Positions 31,801 to 32,010 of a stretch of 32,010 nucleotides of DNA are shown one piece after another. Source of the stretch: JBBDWK01 sp040902885. GTDB taxonomy: Bacteria > Acidobacteriota > Terriglobia > Bryobacterales > Bryobacteraceae. The translations under genes and the position numbers were made by a program. Position 1 is the stretch's first letter, and each line of letters starts with the position of its first letter. Under the pieces are notes generated by a model. That model saw nothing but the letters and a program-made list of their open reading frames with translations, did no database searches and was not told the DNA's origin. Location of the stretch: contig JBBDWK010000045.1 in NCBI GenBank assembly GCA_040902885.1, forward strand, positions 1-32,010. Reading direction: 5' to 3'.

Positions 31801-31947
31801 TTCGCGGGCAATGAAGAAAAGACGAAGGAATTCCTGAGCCACGGCGAGACGGCTTCCGATCCTTCGCTCGACCAGCGCCAGCTCGCCGCTTATGCCTCCG
31901 TGGCGAGCTTGATTCTAAACCTTGACGAGACCGTAACCAAGGAGTGA
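28816..31947 (+). CDS. PSCyt1-DUF1549-LamG-DUF1553 protein
   Basis: A 1043-residue exported protein with signal peptide MRRRLLFCALLCPVAALFSA. Domains in order: PSCyt1 with CYHCH (38-42) in RDIRPILSDKCYHCHGPDAV; DUF1549 (about 145-350) including WLDAARYADSNGYQYDAERF and a second CxxCH, CARCHNHKYDPF near 327; a LamG/concanavalin-like domain (about 425-625, GQAGVFDGKAYLDAGN, FTIAAWVYSE, GMIDDVRVYARVLTGEEIAA); and DUF1553 (about 730-1000, NRFWQMYFGTGLVKT, NTPLQALNLMNDVTFLEASR). This architecture is widespread in Planctomycetota, Verrucomicrobiota and Acidobacteriota, nearly always followed by a DUF1501 gene, and is linked with surface polysaccharide breakdown and sulfatases. The LamG domain probably binds glycan. 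Biochemistry is unsettled. Confidence 0.93.
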   Translation: MRRRLLFCALLCPVAALFSAERTLEFNRDIRPILSDKCYHCHGPDAVAKKIPLRLDSEAAAKADLGGRRAVVDGDAAASELVRRITAAKTSVRMPPAYSGLKLSQQEIDTLRDWIAQGAQWQSHWSFIAPKRPHLPGLKNMSWTRNAIDAFILERLEREGLTPSPEAGRETLLRRATLDLTGLPPTPAEIDAFLKDRSPDAYEKVVDRLLASPRYGERMAGPWLDAARYADSNGYQYDAERFMWRWRDWVIDAFNRNQPFDQFALEQIAGDLLPNATIEQKMATGFNRNHRANTEDGIIPEEYAVEYVVDRVETTSTVFMGLTLGCARCHNHKYDPFTQKEFYQVFAYFNNVPELGRAMKYGNSPPLIPAPTREQQAQLGELDRRMQKIENFLKRHAKATDRAQKVWESRMAEAKPVWWSPARGLEAAFSFEDGSETKSVDGAVASAPGRIGQAGVFDGKAYLDAGNIAGFDIEDRFTIAAWVYSEQIPDGPLVTRMADDPKGRGYGLHVNQGRVHVHLTSVWADDAIRLETEQTLEARRWYHLAVTYTGSRTSDGVRVHIDGKQASFKVEQDTLYRPYRNAGREIKDPFRVGGGWGPERRFKGMIDDVRVYARVLTGEEIAALAWGASIGETARKPEAARTEVEKRQLRWQFLETAAAPEMRDAWKRLAALRQDRENLERKFPTVMVMAERTKPRDTFLLIRGAYDVKGEKVTPGVPAVLPPLPEGVPNNRLGFAKWMVDPANPLTARVTVNRFWQMYFGTGLVKTTEDFGVQGEWPSHPELLDWLATEFVRGGWGVKALQKLIVTSAAYRQSSKATPELLQRDPENRLLARGPRFRLPAETIRDQALLAAGLLVEKLGGPSVKPYQPEGLWKEISMQDMEYVQGKGEDLYRRSLYTFWKRTIAPPMMANFDSAMRESCVVRETQTNTPLQALNLMNDVTFLEASRFIGQRMMREGGGDPADRLRHGFRLATGRAPSADEERILRDSLQFHLDYFAGNEEKTKEFLSHGETASDPSLDQRQLAAYASVASLILNLDETVTKE

Positions 31948-31950
31948 GCG

Positions 31951-31968
31951 ATGAACCTGTCGCTAGCA
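31951..31968 (+). pseudogene. First codons of the next gene (probably DUF1501), cut by an insertion
   Basis: GGAG at 31941-31944 precedes an ATG at 31951 four bases after the PSCyt1 gene stop. The frame reads MNLSLA and then enters the terminal repeat described below, ending at a TGA at 31996-31998. In this operon type the next gene is nearly always DUF1501. The identity rests on position only; six codons cannot show it. Confidence 0.35.
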
Positions 31969-32010
31969 TGTGAATTGTCCGGTCCAATTAGCACGTGAGT
32001 TGTCCGGTTT
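31969..32010. mobile_element. Probable insertion-sequence terminus (partial, runs off the window)
   Basis: Starting TGTGAATTGTCC, this stretch contains a direct repeat, GTGAATTGTCCGGT (31970-31983) and GTGAGTTGTCCGGT (31995-32008), with a 25-base period and one mismatch. A TG-starting end with multiple short direct repeats is typical of IS21-type elements; an IS481-type end is possible. The transposase would lie beyond the window. Confidence 0.5.

Noticed and set aside
1..32010. CRISPR arrays, tRNA or rRNA genes
   Set aside because: No regularly spaced repeats, no cloverleaf or CCA-type ends and no rRNA-like stretches were seen by eye; a covariance-model scan would be needed to exclude small RNAs.

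Overview
The window is a GC-rich bacterial chromosome segment, most likely from an Acidobacteriota genome (Bryobacterales/Solibacter-like). That placement is an inference from gene content: Tat-exported sulfatases and a Tat-exported Gfo/Idh/MocA oxidoreductase, a PSCyt1-DUF1549-LamG-DUF1553 protein, a Pirellula/Verrucomicrobium-type haem-binding cytochrome beside a PQQ dehydrogenase, and paired M16 peptidases. Planctomycetota and Verrucomicrobiota share several of these traits. No rRNA, tRNA or CRISPR array was seen.

Layout. (1) 1-120: the 3' end of a SUMF1/formylglycine-generating-enzyme-type gene, convergent with (2) a tight minus-strand operon (5664 to 122): Tat Gfo/Idh oxidoreductase, acyl-CoA dehydrogenase, a MeaB GTPase fused to methylmalonyl-CoA epimerase, MTA phosphorylase and a GT9 glycosyltransferase. 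(3) 5.8-11.4 kb: an accessory-looking stretch with an MNT/HEPN toxin-antitoxin pair, a sulfatase, a Nudix hydrolase and a complete BsuBI/PstI-type restriction-modification system. (4) 11.4-15.7 kb: an amidase and an active/inactive pair of exported M16 peptidases. (5) 15.7-16.3 kb: an orphan DUF104 antitoxin and a decayed GxxExxY gene among inverted repeats. (6) 16.3-23.5 kb: prmA, divergent from a plus-strand run of a catalytically degenerate DapA-like protein, an Omp85-type outer-membrane protein, an unrecognised beta-rich protein, a dihaem cytochrome c and a PQQ dehydrogenase. (7) 23.5-25.5 kb: a gene graveyard with a truncated, frameshifted DUF262/DUF1524 (GmrSD-like) gene, an intact DUF433/DUF5615 toxin-antitoxin pair and a frameshifted GNAT acetyltransferase. 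(8) 25.5-32 kb: a sulfatase interrupted by one extra base, a B12-binding radical SAM protein, a 1043-residue PSCyt1/DUF1553 protein, and at the very edge a gene start that appears to be cut by an insertion-sequence terminus.

How it fits together. The sulfatases, the PSCyt1/DUF1553 protein with its LamG domain, the Tat oxidoreductase and the cytochrome/PQQ pair suggest periplasmic breakdown and oxidation of (sulfated) carbohydrates. The SUMF1-type gene at the left edge could supply sulfatase maturation. The acyl-CoA dehydrogenase and MeaB-epimerase genes fit propionyl/methylmalonyl-CoA metabolism. The most unusual items are the MeaB-epimerase fusion, the Omp85 plus beta-rich partner, the DapA-like protein lacking its active site, and the several single-frameshift genes, which are either real decay or base errors in the assembly.
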